Source: Moringa oleifera (lineage: Eukaryota > Streptophyta > Magnoliopsida > Brassicales > Moringaceae). From it: a stretch of DNA of 64,000 nucleotides. Shown in pieces: positions 1 through 11,184 of the stretch. A program made the translations under genes and the position numbers. The DNA lies in assembly GCA_021397835.1 (NCBI GenBank), contig JAJFZO010000344.1:5828001-5892000 (forward strand). Direction: 5' to 3'. Each line of letters opens with the position of its first letter. Positions within the stretch are counted from its first letter, which is position 1. The notes below the pieces were generated by a model. That model had not been told where the DNA came from. It was given only the letters and a program-made list of their open reading frames with translations, and made no database searches.

Positions 1-1528
1 CATTTGAATCAGCAGCTAGAAAAAGTATACGGAAGGAAATTTAAAAGAAAAACACAATTTGACTAATTAGATTTACCTGGCTTGGTATGACATGGTAGGT
101 CCTGAAAGCTCTTACTTTAAGGTCCCTTCTAAAATAAAACTCCTCTCCTACAAGAACAAGTGAACAGTCAAAGAAAACATATCACTGGAGAAATAGTCAC
201 AAGAAGCTCAATTTGTCATTCAAGTGCAAAATTGAATAAATTTGGTATTACCCACATCCAAGCCGACAAGATTATGCTTCAGCTCTGACTTGTCCATTTT
301 CCTATGCACCTCAAAGAGACTTTCTACATCTTCTTTTATAGCAGTTGGTACAATTATTGTTGGAGGCTTCATGCAATATAAGCCTCGAGTTGCAACATAC
401 ATGGGCAGTCCACCCTGCCAAAGCATCATTCTGTATAAGGAGCAACATATTTAACCGATGATGATAAAAAATTTTTAAATAAACATCCGTCTGCAAAAGT
501 AATTCTGAAAAAGGGGGAAAATGGCAAACCTTTTCCCATTCGAACCTATAAATAGACTTGAAAGATTTACCACTAGGAAGAACCTTTGACAAAACATAGG
601 AACTTATTTTTATGGGGATTTGGAATTATTTCACAACTTGATCACAAACAAATTCATAATGGAAGATCCACGGCTAGATAAAGTAGTTTATGTGGAAGGT
701 AGCAAACCTACTGATTCAGTACCAAAATCTTCTTCGAGAATCAATCTACTTGGTGCCACCAGAAATATCACAATTACACGTGTCTACCTCTTTGATCCAA
801 GTTTAATGCTAGTAGTTCTTTGACCATTCCAATTTGTGATCAAATTCTGCCTTTCTCATATCAAATCTTGTTAAACTACACCTATTTAATAACTTTAGAA
901 GCAATACAACTCAGTATCATAATGGAGCAGTCAGAAGTAAACTGTAATTGCTCAATTTAATAGTAACCAAGCTTTGCATATCCAATATCTTTGAGCACAA
1001 CAAGACTGATTTCCATGATTAATTACCTAATAGTTCACATTCACCACATAGATATCACAACTATGAGCTACTGCCCCTTAGTTCCCAATGTATACTATTG
1101 TATAGCATGTATCTACTTTTCACAGTCAATAAGAAAAATTCAGCTCAAGTATATCAAACTGGAAGGACTGCCATTCTAATTAAGCTTTCTGTAATAATTT
1201 GGGCTGTGAAAGGAAATAATGACACAACCTAGAAAAAATAAAAGAAAAATAAAACACAAGAAAACAGAGCAGAGAGATAACAGACAATGTGATCCATGTG
1301 ACCGTGGGAGATGAAGATGAAATCCTGCGAGATTGCACGCTGCGGACATCTGCCAATATCGAAAGCTAATCTGAGAGAAGGGAAGATGACGCAGGTCTCG
1401 TGGCCTCCTACTGACAACCCCTCCACTGGGTACCCTTCTATTAGCATTCCCTTCCTGTTTTTGGAGCTTTTAGATTCTGGGTCTTGCTTTTCATTGCATG
1501 AATTGGATCTGTCGGTGCTTTTATCCAT
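1..1528 (-). CDS. tRNase Z (short form), 5' part, cut by left edge
   Basis: Partial gene for the metallo-beta-lactamase endonuclease that removes 3' trailers from pre-tRNA. Exons read on the minus strand are 1528-1286, 414-252 and 147-77, joined in phase; the rest lies beyond position 1. Exon 1 carries the zinc-binding HxHxDH signature as SHGHMDHI, after the conserved stretch GHETCVIFPSLRLAFDIG. Exon 2 begins GGLPMYVATRGLY and includes SLFEVHRKMDKSELKHNLVG; exon 3 ends FRTYHVIPSQ. These are diagnostic of the plant short tRNase Z (TRZ1/TRZ2 type). The first ATG of the frame is at 1528, but the frame stays open upstream to about 1627 without an ATG. An upstream exon, perhaps encoding an organelle transit peptide, is therefore possible. 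The family call is firm; the isoform and true start are not. Confidence 0.9.
600..960. repeat. Intron segment duplicated at about 10040-10200
   Basis: Part of the first visible tRNase Z intron. Roughly 770-900 aligns by eye with 10085-10200, sharing AATATCACAATTA, TAGTTCTTTGAC and TATCAAATCTTGTT in the same order. This ties the tRNase Z intron to the tandem array downstream. No coding potential was recognised. Confidence 0.6.
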
Positions 1529-1616
1529 TGAAAGACTCAGGATTGAGTTCACTAAGTCAATTGGGAAGCAGAAGAGGCCTGTCTCGCGGGGTATTACAGT
1601 GGCTGTTGGGGCTACG

Positions 1617-2115
1617 GGTTTAGATTAACTACAATTCTAGCTGTGGAGGTAAGCCATGCTAAAAGAAGCACAGCTCCTAAAAACTTGTGATTTGCAAATG
1701 ACGGAATACCAACATGATTCTGTTTCAAGGTCAAAGAACTTTACTTACTATTTTTACGATAAATTGGACAAAATAATGATATTTATTATCATAAGAAAAA
1801 TGAATATACGCTGAATCATTTCAATAGTAAGAAATCACATTAAAATTATACTCTTTATTCATATTGATTCAAAAAATAAAAAATGAAAAATATAGATGAA
1901 AAAATAGTTGCTAAATGAAGAATAAAGAATTTAGTTGAAAGAACAACTGTTACTAACCTTGGAGATAGAAGATCAAAGCTCTGGTGAAAAGGCTGACCTG
2001 AATGTCTCGGACTAAGCGTTAGGGATTAAGGTGCCTTACATAGAAATTTAAACTTTTGTAATATTTTAAAAGTAATTGTAATCCTATTAGGAGAAAACAA
2101 ATCTAATTATAAACA
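1617..2115. repeat. Array copy 1: RING-gene 5' flank remnant
   Basis: Homologous by eye to the 5' flank of the RING gene at 5640-5990. Shared words in order include AAATTATACTCT, TTTAGTTGAA/TTTAGATCAA, the splice-donor-like CTAACCTTG, AGAAGATCAA, CTAGTGAAAAGG-like text, TTGAATGTC and ATTAGGAGAA. The left part (1640-1720) matches 13680-13760 through AAAACTTGTGATTT. No open reading frame survives. The RING coding part is missing here, so only promoter and leader sequence was copied or kept. Confidence 0.65.
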
Positions 2116-3105
2116 AATTAGGGGAAATGGGGTTGACCTGTCTGGTCAGAATTGGCACGGTCCTCTGTACAGAAAGTTTGCACTTTTATTGATGCGAAAA
2201 CAAGGTAGCGGATCGCAAGGGTAGTCAATGAGCTTTTCAACCGGGAGGACTCATCTTTGATACTGAATATCACATTGAGTAGGAATCCCATGGAAGATAA
2301 ATTGATTTGGACAGGACCCAAGAGCAAGGATTGTACAGTTAAATCAGGCTACCATGTCAGCCAAAAAATCCTGCACAAAGAGCTGCCAATATCAACAGAT
2401 AGGGATCGCAAATGGAGCTTATTATGGCAAGTGACCCTAACCCTAAAGGTCCAAAACTTCGGCTGACGAATGCTCCATGGGATTTAACCAACCTGGAAGC
2501 TCTCAAATCGCTGAGGTATCGAGTTAACAGACTCCTGCTGTGTCTGTTATGCTCTCGTTGAGTCTCTACAACATGCCATGTTTGCTTGTACATTCAGCCA
2601 ACGGGTCTGGGATTTCGTCAAGGAGAGGCCAGGCTTGCAGCTGGTAGAGATGACAATCAACCATCATTCATGGACTACCCTGCTAGATCATATGAATAAA
2701 TGGAGTGTGCTGGAATGGTTCTTTACTGTGTATGGGGGCATATGGATCAATCATAATAAAGCTTTCCATGTCAAGATGTGTTCTCTGCCCTCAGTTGTCG
2801 CAAAGGAAGTTACGCAGATAATCAATGAAGCAAAGGCAACCAAGATCCACCATATCCAACTGCATACACAGAATGCATGGCTGCCACCAGACCCAGGATG
2901 TTAATTTGAAGTTAAACACAGATGTGGCATTTGATGCAGGTTACAACCAAACAAAGCTTGGCACAGTGGTGAGAAACGAAGAAGGGCATCTGGTGCTCTG
3001 TGCCCTAACGGCCAAGAGATGCAGAGGGAGTTACTGGCTGTTCGATTCGGTCTGAAAAAGGCTCTACTCTATGGTGACCAATCCATGAAAATTATAAATT
3101 AATAC
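2116..3105 (+). mobile_element. Broken LINE-type retroelement fragment (zf-RVT plus RNase H)
   Basis: An internal fragment of the C-terminal part of a plant non-LTR retrotransposon ORF2. About 2230-2466 reads LILNITLSRNPMEDKLIW then CTVKSGYHVS, typical of the region before the zf-RVT domain. About 2560-2904 reads HAMFACTFSQRVWDF, the usual end of zf-RVT. About 2896-3100 reads LKLNTDVAFDAGYNQTKLG then VVRNEEGHLVL and LLAVRFGLKKALLYG, the start of a plant-type RNase H domain. The pieces lie in different frames with stops between them, so it is inactive. It ends inside the RNase H domain and lacks the reverse transcriptase core, so it is a fragment rather than a normal 5'-truncated LINE. It interrupts array copy 1. 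Confidence 0.8.
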
Positions 3106-3134
3106 GTATCTTTTTTATATAAAAAAAAGAATTT

Positions 3135-3370
3135 ATCATATCATTGGATTCCTTCTTCCTCCTTGTCCTTATCCTTCTTCAATGCAAATACTAATAGACC
3201 TCTGCACAGAGGAGGCCGGTTGCTCATTTAATTAACAGTCCTTTAACATCATCTCATGTTGTTTAGTCAAAATTCTCTACTCCTCAAAGCTTGGATCATG
3301 GATCATCAGTGACAACCAACGCCAGACCAACTTCCCAATTTTGCTCCTAGCATTCCTCTATTGTGTTAAT
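3135..3370 (+). pseudogene. YLPM1-like 5' end copy (array copy 1)
   Basis: Copy of the promoter and first codons of the YLPM1-like gene at 15600-15860. It keeps the order of upstream words (CCTTGTCCTTATCC, CAATGCAAA, GAGGCCGGTTGCT, ATCATCTCATG, CTTGGATCATGGATCATCA). The ATG at 3298 is followed by only three more codons and then TGA, because the His-codon run is missing. Similarity then fades after about 70 bases and AT-rich spacer follows. Not a functional gene. Confidence 0.7.
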
Positions 3371-4870
3371 TAATTTAATTTATAATTTAAAATTTTAATT
3401 AAAATCAAATCGAATCATATTTTTAAATATTCAGAGATTTTTAAAAATTAACACAGCTATTACTTAAAAAAAAAAACTCGTAAGTTTAATTTCTCTCTTT
3501 TGTATCTTTTCTTTCTTTATTAGATTTTTCATCATTTTTTGGCTCTTTGAAAATTTTGAAGCCAATATGTCATTTGATCAAAATCAAAATTTTAATTATA
3601 AAATTAAGTCAATTGATAATTAAAATTGAAAAAAAAACTTAGTATAATTAATATTTTTATATATACTTATCTTAAATATTCTTTTCTATTTAGCATTTGA
3701 TATTAATCAACCATATCCACTTGGCATCAATCATTTATTGGGTGTGTGTACGGTAGTAATTTATTAACATTAATAAATTCTCTTATATTATTTTGTAAAA
3801 ATATAAAAAAATTTAGTCAATGTGATAATTTGTTGTCTAATTAAAAAATAAAATCTATTATCTTTATAAATTCATTTATAATAATCATACTTAAAGTTTT
3901 GAATAACATATTAAATCAATATCAAAAACAACGTTTTGTTACATCAGAAAGTGTTTTTTAGGATACATCATTAGAAACGTAACAAAATCATGTGATATAG
4001 TTAAATAAATGATATTTTGTGAATTATCTTTGATACTAGTTTTGAATATCAAGATTAATACCTCATATATGTGTTAATGTGAATTTTTGGGATCATGTTA
4101 CACTCGCGACAATTCATATTAGGCAAAAATTTGGTAACTAAATGCAATATAAAGCTACACATAATCTTTCTTTACAAAGCACAAGCACATTAATTTCTAC
4201 ACCAAAAGAAAATCATCCAAAAATAAACAATCAAATAAAAATCGAATGAAAAAAATTGTAAACTAGTGCTTCCTTATTATAAGTTCCACTACTTTTATTG
4301 TAATATTTATAGTTCAAATGAAATACAACTCTTTATACATGATAGGTTCTTTTTATCGGCTATTTTAAATGCGATAAACATGATGTTACTCCTTATAAAA
4401 GGCAGAAATAAATCGTAATATGAAGTATTGATTAGATTGTAAGAATTCACACGAAAGTCATACCATATTATTTTTTTTTTATCATAAACTAAAATTAAAG
4501 AGTTTAGGGGCTTTATATAAAGATAAAGTGATAATGATAAATAATAATTAAAGAAACATCAATCTGCATGCAAATTGCTTGTGAAAAAGGATAAAAGATT
4601 TTTATCGGTACCTAAAAATAGGTATTTTATATCTAAAAAGAACTTTGAAAAAATGAGAGAACAATAGTTTAAGAGGATGATTGAAATTTGGAAATATTTA
4701 GTAACTCAATAGTTAAAAAAAATAACACAAAATAAATAGCTTCCTTTTCTAAATGAAGGTCTTCGTTATTATTAATTACTTCATTAAATTCCCAGTGAAA
4801 GGGAAGTAACTTTTACCAATAGGATAAAAGAGATAGTTTATGTTAAAAGTACTATAGCCAAATTTGCATT
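3371..4870. repeat. Array spacer, paralogous to about 8230-9990
   Basis: AT-rich spacer without recognisable genes. It aligns by eye over more than 1 kb with 8230-9990. Shared words in order include GAAAATTTTGAAGC, AATCAACCATATC, AGCATCAATCATTTATT, AATTCTCTTATATTATTTTGTAAAAATAT, CTAAATGCAATATAAAGCTA, AGTGCTTCCT and ACTCCTTATAAA. A shorter part (about 3780-4080) also matches 6895-7330. The copies differ by many substitutions and indels, so the duplication is not recent. Confidence 0.7.
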
Positions 4871-5058
4871 CAAATATGCCGAAAGGAAAACAAAGAATTA
4901 ATATATTGCAAAAGTTAAATCCAAGATTCTAAACCAAGACCAAGTATAATAATAATAATAATAAAATATATGATCACAAGGATTGGTATCTAATTAAGTT
5001 TTCTTATTTATTTTGTAAATAAAAGAATGAAAAAGCAACAATATACAAGAACGAAAAA

Positions 5059-5691
5059 TCATTCATGTTGAATGGCTAACCGGCACAATGGACAACTAGG
5101 ATTGATCTCAATCCATGTTATGAGACAATCTTTGTGAAAAGTATGTGAGCAACGAATGCGAGCGAGTTTCTCTCCTTTTTGAAAGTCCTCCAAACATATG
5201 CAACATTTTTCATCCTTTAAATCATCGCATTCGATTATTTCCAATGCTTCAGTAGTTGAGTGAGTGGCTGGTATCGGCAAATTCGTGTCCATCCATTGAG
5301 CTATTCTAAATGGAAGATTCTCATGGTATCTATGTACTATGGGTCTTACGGTTAAAATTGTCGCTTCAAACGAAGATGTTCTATCATACCTCATCTCTGT
5401 AGAAATATCTTGAAAAATTCTCATACGCGTAAGCCTTGGCACTTGATACCTTTTAAAAAGGTTTATGACCTCAGATATATCATGGGAACTTAACGTTCTA
5501 TTTTGTTCAAATTGAAAATTTGTTGAACTTATAAATGTATAATCTATAGAAACCAAAGTACGATGATTTTCATCTCCTTCGGTGAATTCAACAAAATGAC
5601 GATATTCATTATAAAAAGAAAAATCAATGCCAGTTGATAAATTATCATATGGATAGTAAAGTGTCACATAAAAATTATACTCTATACTCAT
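5059..5691 (-). CDS. RING-H2 E3 ubiquitin ligase-like protein
   Basis: A 210-residue protein if translation starts at 5691 (MSIEYNFYV). The same frame is open to an ATG at 5757, but the start at 5691 directly follows a plausible splice acceptor (TTTTTTTTGTTAAG) and fits better. The C-terminus carries a RING-H2 finger: KCCICLEDF, then RCSHTFHKDC, then CPLCR, with the spacing of a C3H2C3 zinc module that recruits E2 enzymes. The N-terminal 150 residues are hydrophilic and match no domain I know; substrate unknown. A 5' leader exon ending near 5797 (donor GTTAGT, minus strand) is conserved in array copies. This is the only array copy with an intact RING; it lies within AT-rich DNA, so expression is uncertain. 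Confidence 0.75.
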   Translation of the reverse strand: MSIEYNFYVTLYYPYDNLSTGIDFSFYNEYRHFVEFTEGDENHRTLVSIDYTFISSTNFQFEQNRTLSSHDISEVINLFKRYQVPRLTRMRIFQDISTEMRYDRTSSFEATILTVRPIVHRYHENLPFRIAQWMDTNLPIPATHSTTEALEIIECDDLKDEKCCICLEDFQKGEKLARIRCSHTFHKDCLITWIEINPSCPLCRLAIQHE

Positions 5692-6070
5692 ATTAACCTT
5701 AACAAAAAAAATATAATTTAGAAAATAATGGTTGCTAACTTTGAAAACAAAAAACAAAAAATTTAGATCAAAAAATTATTAGCACTAACCTTGAAAACCA
5801 AAGAAGATCAAGAGATCTAGTGAAAAGGATGATTGTGGTAATATAAAGACTTGAATGTCACAAACTAAGTACAAGGGATTTGAATGTTTTATATAAAAAT
5901 TTGATTTTCTATTATTTAAAAAAAAATAGAGATACAATCCCATTAGGAGAAGGCAAATCTAATTATGAACAAATTAGAATTCTTCATGTCAACTATATCT
6001 AAGGTAGAAACTTATTGTGAAGGACATTAATTTTTCTTCTTTTTCCTTGTCCTCATCCTTTTTTAATGCA
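5692..6070. promoter_or_regulatory. 5' leader/promoter region of the RING gene (array copy 2)
   Basis: Upstream region of the RING gene on the minus strand. It contains a probable leader exon with a donor near 5797. The distal part (5930-6070) matches the YLPM1-like promoter of other copies through CCCATTAGGAGAA, GGTAGAAACTTATTGTG, TTTCCTTGTCCTCATCC and AATGCAAA. It therefore represents the shared intergenic region of the ancestral divergent gene pair. No core promoter element was assigned with confidence. Confidence 0.5.
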
Positions 6071-7500
6071 AATCACTAAAGGAAACTTGTTTTAGTAGAT
6101 TAATAACCACTAATGAGAGGCACTTGTTGAAAACATTGGATAGTGGTTCTCATGACTATGTCAAATTTGAAAAAAAGATGGTACTCATAATAGAAACAAT
6201 TGTATTTAAAATGGGCTCAAAGATAAGGTAGATTTTATTTTCAATGTTTTTTAAATATATAAATTTTTTATATGAGTTTTATTTACTTTTCACTTATTTA
6301 GATTTACAATAAGAAAATTTTTTTTTATTTTTAATCATTTTTAACTTTCATGTTATTTCATAGCATTTTAATTGTTTTTTATTTAAAATTTAGTGTGTTA
6401 ATATTTTTATTGACTTTTTATATTTTATAAAAATATTTTAATTAATTTTTTCTTTGCGATCATTTTGATCATAGATAACTTTTTACTTTTTCTAATGTCA
6501 TCTCTCTTATTTTAAAGCCACATCCATTTATTAATCTACATTTAAATTTAAAAAGTTAGTACTTTGCTCTCTTTTTATCTTATCTCTTTCATTTTTTCTC
6601 TCTTTTTTGTCATCTTTTTTTTTTTTTGGTCTCTTTCTCTCACATATTTCTTGTTATCCCCAAATTGACCTAAAAATTCTTCAAATTTTAATTTAAAGTA
6701 GAAATCTAATTTGATCAACTAAAAGTTTAAATATAAAATTGAATCAATTATACTTAAATTAAAAAAATACTTAATTCAAGTTACACATATTCAAATATAT
6801 ATATATATATATGAAATATTTTTTTCAAAGTCAAGTTAAAAATATAAAAAAATTAATAATCAATCATATTTATTTATCATCAATAATTCATTATATATGT
6901 AAAAGATAATAATTTGTTAACATCAATCAAATTTCATATATTATTTTATAAGAGGCCAAAATTTTAGTCAACGTGATAATTTGTTGTCTAATTAAAAAAT
7001 AAAAAGAAAAACCACTATCTTTATGAATATTTTTATAATAATCGTATTTGAAGTTGTGAATTGCATGAAAAAGAAGATTTTTTAAGTAACTTAAAATTAA
7101 TAACAAAAATAGTATTTTATTACACCATAAATTTATATCCGATATAAACTTGTTTATTAAATGCATATAAACTTGGAGATATTGAGTCATTCGTCAAGGG
7201 TTTTTTAGGATACATGATTTTAATGGAACAAATCCATGTAATTATATATGGTAAAAAAAATGGTGTCTTATGAATTGCCTTTCTTAACGGCTTTGAGCAT
7301 CAATATTGATTATTAATATATATGTTTGAATTTTTGGGATCATGTTATACTTAATATAATCCCACATCGAATAATTAAAAATCTATTAATATAATATAAA
7401 GATATACATACTCATCTTTTACACAACATATATTTTTCTAATGAAACAAATCATCCAATAGTACTATAATTTGATAAACAATCAAAAAATTATTTATTTG
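6071..7500. repeat. Array spacer after copy 2, paralogous to about 12530-13050 and 3480-4200
   Basis: AT-rich, no gene recognised. 6110-6320 aligns with 12700-12920 (TTGTTGAAAACATT, ATAGTG, ATGGGCTCAAA/ATGGGCTTAAA, TCACTTATTTAGATTTACAATA). 6895-7330 aligns with the spacer at 3780-4080 (GATAATTTGTTGTCTAATTAAAAAATAAA). Contains a short (AT)n run at about 6796-6812. Open stretches here are low-complexity noise. Confidence 0.6.
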
Positions 7501-7519
7501 ATGTTTTCAATTATATGTT

Positions 7520-8000
7520 GAGAAATCTCCTAAGAAACTCTATGAGCTCAGATATATCATTAAAATATATTATTGTGTTTTTATAAAATTAAAAAAATAA
7601 AAATAAAAAATACGATCTATTGAGAACAAAATAAAATAATTCTTATTTACTATAGTGAACAAAACAAAATAAAATAAAATGATGATATTTATTGTAAAAA
7701 GATAATACTAGTTGAATTATTTAAATAGTGAATGTTAAAATTATATTCTTTGTATATTCATATCAATTTTGTAAATAAAAAATAAATATTTAAATAAAAA
7801 CAAATAATTATTAAATGAAAATAAAAAAATTTAATTGAAAAGAGCGAAGATCAAAAGCTCTAGTGAAAAAAATGATTTGAATGTCACAAAGAAAGCATTA
7901 GGAACAAAGGGGCTTTACATAAACATTTCATCTTTTATAATTTTTTTTAAAAAAAGTTATAATCTTATTAGGAGAAGATAAATCTAATCATAAACAAATT
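7520..8000 (-). pseudogene. RING-gene 5' remnant (array copy 3)
   Basis: Only the 5' part of a RING copy remains. GAGCTCAGATATATCAT at about 7545 matches the coding stretch near 5468-5485 of the intact gene. TTAAAATTATATTCTTTGTATATTCATATCAA matches its start-codon region. ATCAAAAGCTCTAGTGAAAA and ATTAGGAGAAGATAAATCTAATCATAAACAAATTA match its leader. The RING finger half is absent and the frame is broken by AT-rich indels. Confidence 0.6.
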
Positions 8001-8232
8001 AAAATTCCTCGTATCACTGGATTCCTTCTTTCTTCTTATCCTTATCCTTCTTTAATGCAAACTCTAACAGATCTTTACGATGAAGAGGTTGGACACTTAG
8101 TGTAATTCGCAATCCTAATCCTTCAATATCATCTTGTGGTGTTTGTCAAAATTCTGGACTCCTTAAAGCTTAGATCATGGATATCTTTCAATGGTGATCC
8201 ACATTAATCCAACTTTCTTTTTCCTCTTGGTA
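8001..8232 (+). pseudogene. YLPM1-like 5' end copy (array copy 3)
   Basis: Second broken copy of the YLPM1-like promoter and start. Matches include CTGGATTCCTTCTT, CTTATCCTTATCCTTCTTTAATGCAAA, CTCTAACAGATCTTTAC, ATCATCTTGTGGTG and AAGCTTAGATCATGG. The ATG at 8177 opens only a few codons before a stop, and the His run is missing. Spacer follows from about 8230. Confidence 0.65.
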
Positions 8233-10200
8233 TTCTCCTATTGAGTTAATTAACTTAATTTATAATTTAAATTTTTAATTAAAATTAAATCAAATCAAAT
8301 CTTGTTTTTCAAAATTTAGAAATTTTTTAAAATTAATTTAAAATAACACAACTATTATTTAAAAATAAAAAATATATTTTTTAATCTTTTCTCCCTTTTT
8401 CATATCTTTTGTTTTTCCTCTTTTCTTTCTCTAGATTTTTTGTCATTTTCTATCTCTTCGAAAATTTTGAAGCTACTATATTAATGTGATCAAAATTAAA
8501 AGTTTAATTATAAAATTAAGTTAATTGATACTTAAAGTTGATAAAACAAACTTAGTATAATTAGTATTTTACATGTGCTTATCTTAAATATTTTTTTTTT
8601 CTATTCAACATATGCTAATCAACCATATCTGTTTAGCATCAATCATTTATTATGTGTAAGGGAGTAACTTATTAAAATTAATAAATTCTCTTATATTATT
8701 TTGTAAAAATATCAAAACTTTAGTAAATGTGATAATTTATTATCTAATTTAAAAATAAAAATAAAAAATAAAAACCACTATCTTAATGAATCTTTCTATA
8801 AATAATTATTTTTAAAGTTTTGAATAAAATACGAGTATAATGCAAATATACCGAAATTGTAGTCAACATGATAATTAGTTATCTAATTAAAAAATAAAAA
8901 AAAATAAAGACCAATGTTCGTGTGAATCTTTTTATAATAACCATATTTAAAGTAATATAGAAAGCCAAATTTTAATCTGTATTAAAATTAATATCAAATG
9001 TAATGGTTTGTCACGCCACAATTTCATATAAAATAAAAATTTGTCAATTACATGCAATATATAGTTAGACATACTCACCTTTTATAAAGTATTTTGTGGG
9101 GTATATCATCCCTACGAGACAAATCCATGCAATTGTGGTAAAAACATATAGTACTTTGTGAATTATCTTTGTTAACAATTTTGAATATCATTATTAATAA
9201 TTCATGGATGTCTTTATTTGAATCTTTGGGATCATATTATGCCTACTATACAATCTACATCAAGTAAAAATTAAGAAACTAAATGCAATATAAAGCTATG
9301 CATAATCCTTCTTTAAAGCACTGATACATTTCTTTAATGAAAGAATATTGTCCCATAATAAACAATCAAATAAAAAAATTGATCGAAAAAAATTATAAAT
9401 TAGTGCTTCCTGTTATATGTCGGAGTATTTTCATTAACATATTGGAACATAATCCTTTAATACAAGATAGGATCTTATCATTACTATCTCAAATTGGACA
9501 AGATGATGGTACTCCTTATAAAGGTAAAAACGAATCGTAACTCATGAATTATTGATTGCATTGTAGGACATCACACTAAAGTCATACCATATTTTTTATT
9601 TTTGCTTTTATCACAAACTAAAATTAAAGAGTTTGGGGGCTTTCTACAGAGTTAAAGTTACAGTGCTAAACAATCATTAGAAAAAACATCAATTCACATG
9701 CAAATTGATTGTAAACTAAGACAAAATATTTTTAATTAGTGTTGAGCCTTTGAGAAATGTGAGAACTTATTTTACCGGCATAATGGGAATTTGGAAATAT
9801 TTGACAACTAGGAAATTATAATAAATAAATAAATATATATATATACACAGTAAATATATATGACATAAAGTAAATAGCCTCATTTCCTAAGTGGGGTCTT
9901 TGGTACTGTAATTCCACTAATTACACTTCACAACAAGTAAATTCGCAATGGAAATGAAGTAACTTCCGTCAATATCTTGCAAGATAAACGAGGTAGTTTG
10001 AGTTTGAAGGTTTTGTTGCCAAATCTGCTTAATTCATGGTACCAAAGTGTTTTTTTATGGAGAATTAATCTATTCACTAAAAATATCACAATTAAAGCAC
10101 TAAGTTTAAATGCTAATAGTTCTTTGACAATTCATATTTGTGATCAAATTCTAACTTTCTTATATCAAATCTTGTTGAACTACTCCAATTTAATAACTTA
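8233..10200. repeat. Array spacer (copy of 3371-4870) ending in a tRNase Z intron-like segment
   Basis: Aligns with 3371-4870 as described there. The end (about 10085-10200) switches to similarity with the tRNase Z intron at 770-900. The stretch 9337-9540 is open for 67 codons and contains LVLPVICRSIFINILEHN. It has a non-open counterpart at 4230-4410, and I do not recognise the product. It may be a decayed fragment of a real exon or chance. Confidence 0.55.
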
Positions 10201-10201
10201 A

Positions 10202-11184
10202 GGGATCTCCAACTTGTGATATCAAATTTAACACCATTTTGATGTTAAAAAAGCATTTCTTTAGAATATATTAATATCAAATTTTTTTCACCTTCAATTT
10301 ATTTAAATCAAATTGGTTCAGTTAATATTTTTTAATAATTATCAAAAAGTAATATTTATAATATTAATTAATTAATTTAAAATAATAAAATAATTAATTT
10401 GATTCAAGTTTTTAATAAATTTATTTTTAAAAAATAAATATTTTTTAATTAACTACATTTTTAAAATAGGTTTTTAAAACTAATAATTTGTCAACCTAAT
10501 AATTTTATTCACTTAATTTTTAGAACTAATTTTTTAATTGATATTTTTTTACTTAATTTTTGTTCAACTATTTTAGTGAGTTCATGACACATTTAGGATA
10601 TTGTGTGACAATTTTTAGATAAAAAGATTTGAAATAAATGATTCAAATTGACATTAACATTTCATTAAAAGATTAGTACAACGTAAAATGAAATTACTAA
10701 ATATTCCAACATATAATTTTTTAAATTATCATACTAATCTGACAAATGATTAATTAATGCATTATGAAGTACGAGATAAACTTTTTTATCTTTGATTTGT
10801 CAATATCATTTAAAGAATTCTTGAAATTTGATAATTTTATCTACTATCATTTCAATAACTTCTCTCCAATTTTCAACTTCAACATCAAGATAATATTCAT
10901 TCTCAGTGATCATATTATGCATTATTATATACGTAATCATTATATCAAATGTTTAATTATTAATAATAATAATAATTTATTGAATATTTGTATTATTCTG
11001 AAACTCTCAATAAGATATCATTAACAATATATATTTTTATAATAATAACATCATATGTTTAATTATTAATCAAAAACTTAAGTTCGTTAAAAGTTAAAAA
11101 AATGATAATATAATAATTTTTTTTTTAAAAAAGTTTGGTGCAACTAGTGCATAACATCAAATATGGTCCTCTGTTGGAGATGCC
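10202..11184. mobile_element. AT-rich terminal-inverted-repeat element, copy 1
   Basis: A 983-bp AT-rich insertion. It starts GGGATCTCCAAC and ends GTTGGAGATGCC, so its ends are inverted repeats. Its interior matches the elements at 43677 and 56067 in opposite orientation: AATATTTATAATATTAATTAATTAATTTAAAATAATAAAATAATTAA is the reverse complement of text at about 56699-56746. It has no transposase reading frame, so it is non-autonomous. The flanking target duplication is not exact. The end sequence resembles Tourist/PIF-Harbinger-type elements; that class is inferred. It sits inside the tandem array and separates the intron-like segment from the next RING copy. Confidence 0.65.

Noticed and set aside
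6927..7190. Minus-strand frame of 87 codons in AT-rich DNA
   Set aside because: Ile/Leu/Lys/Asn/Phe-rich low-complexity translation within array spacer; no conservation between spacer copies.
10764..11024. Plus-strand frame inside the inverted-repeat element
   Set aside because: AT-driven composition and not shared with the other two element copies, so not a transposase.
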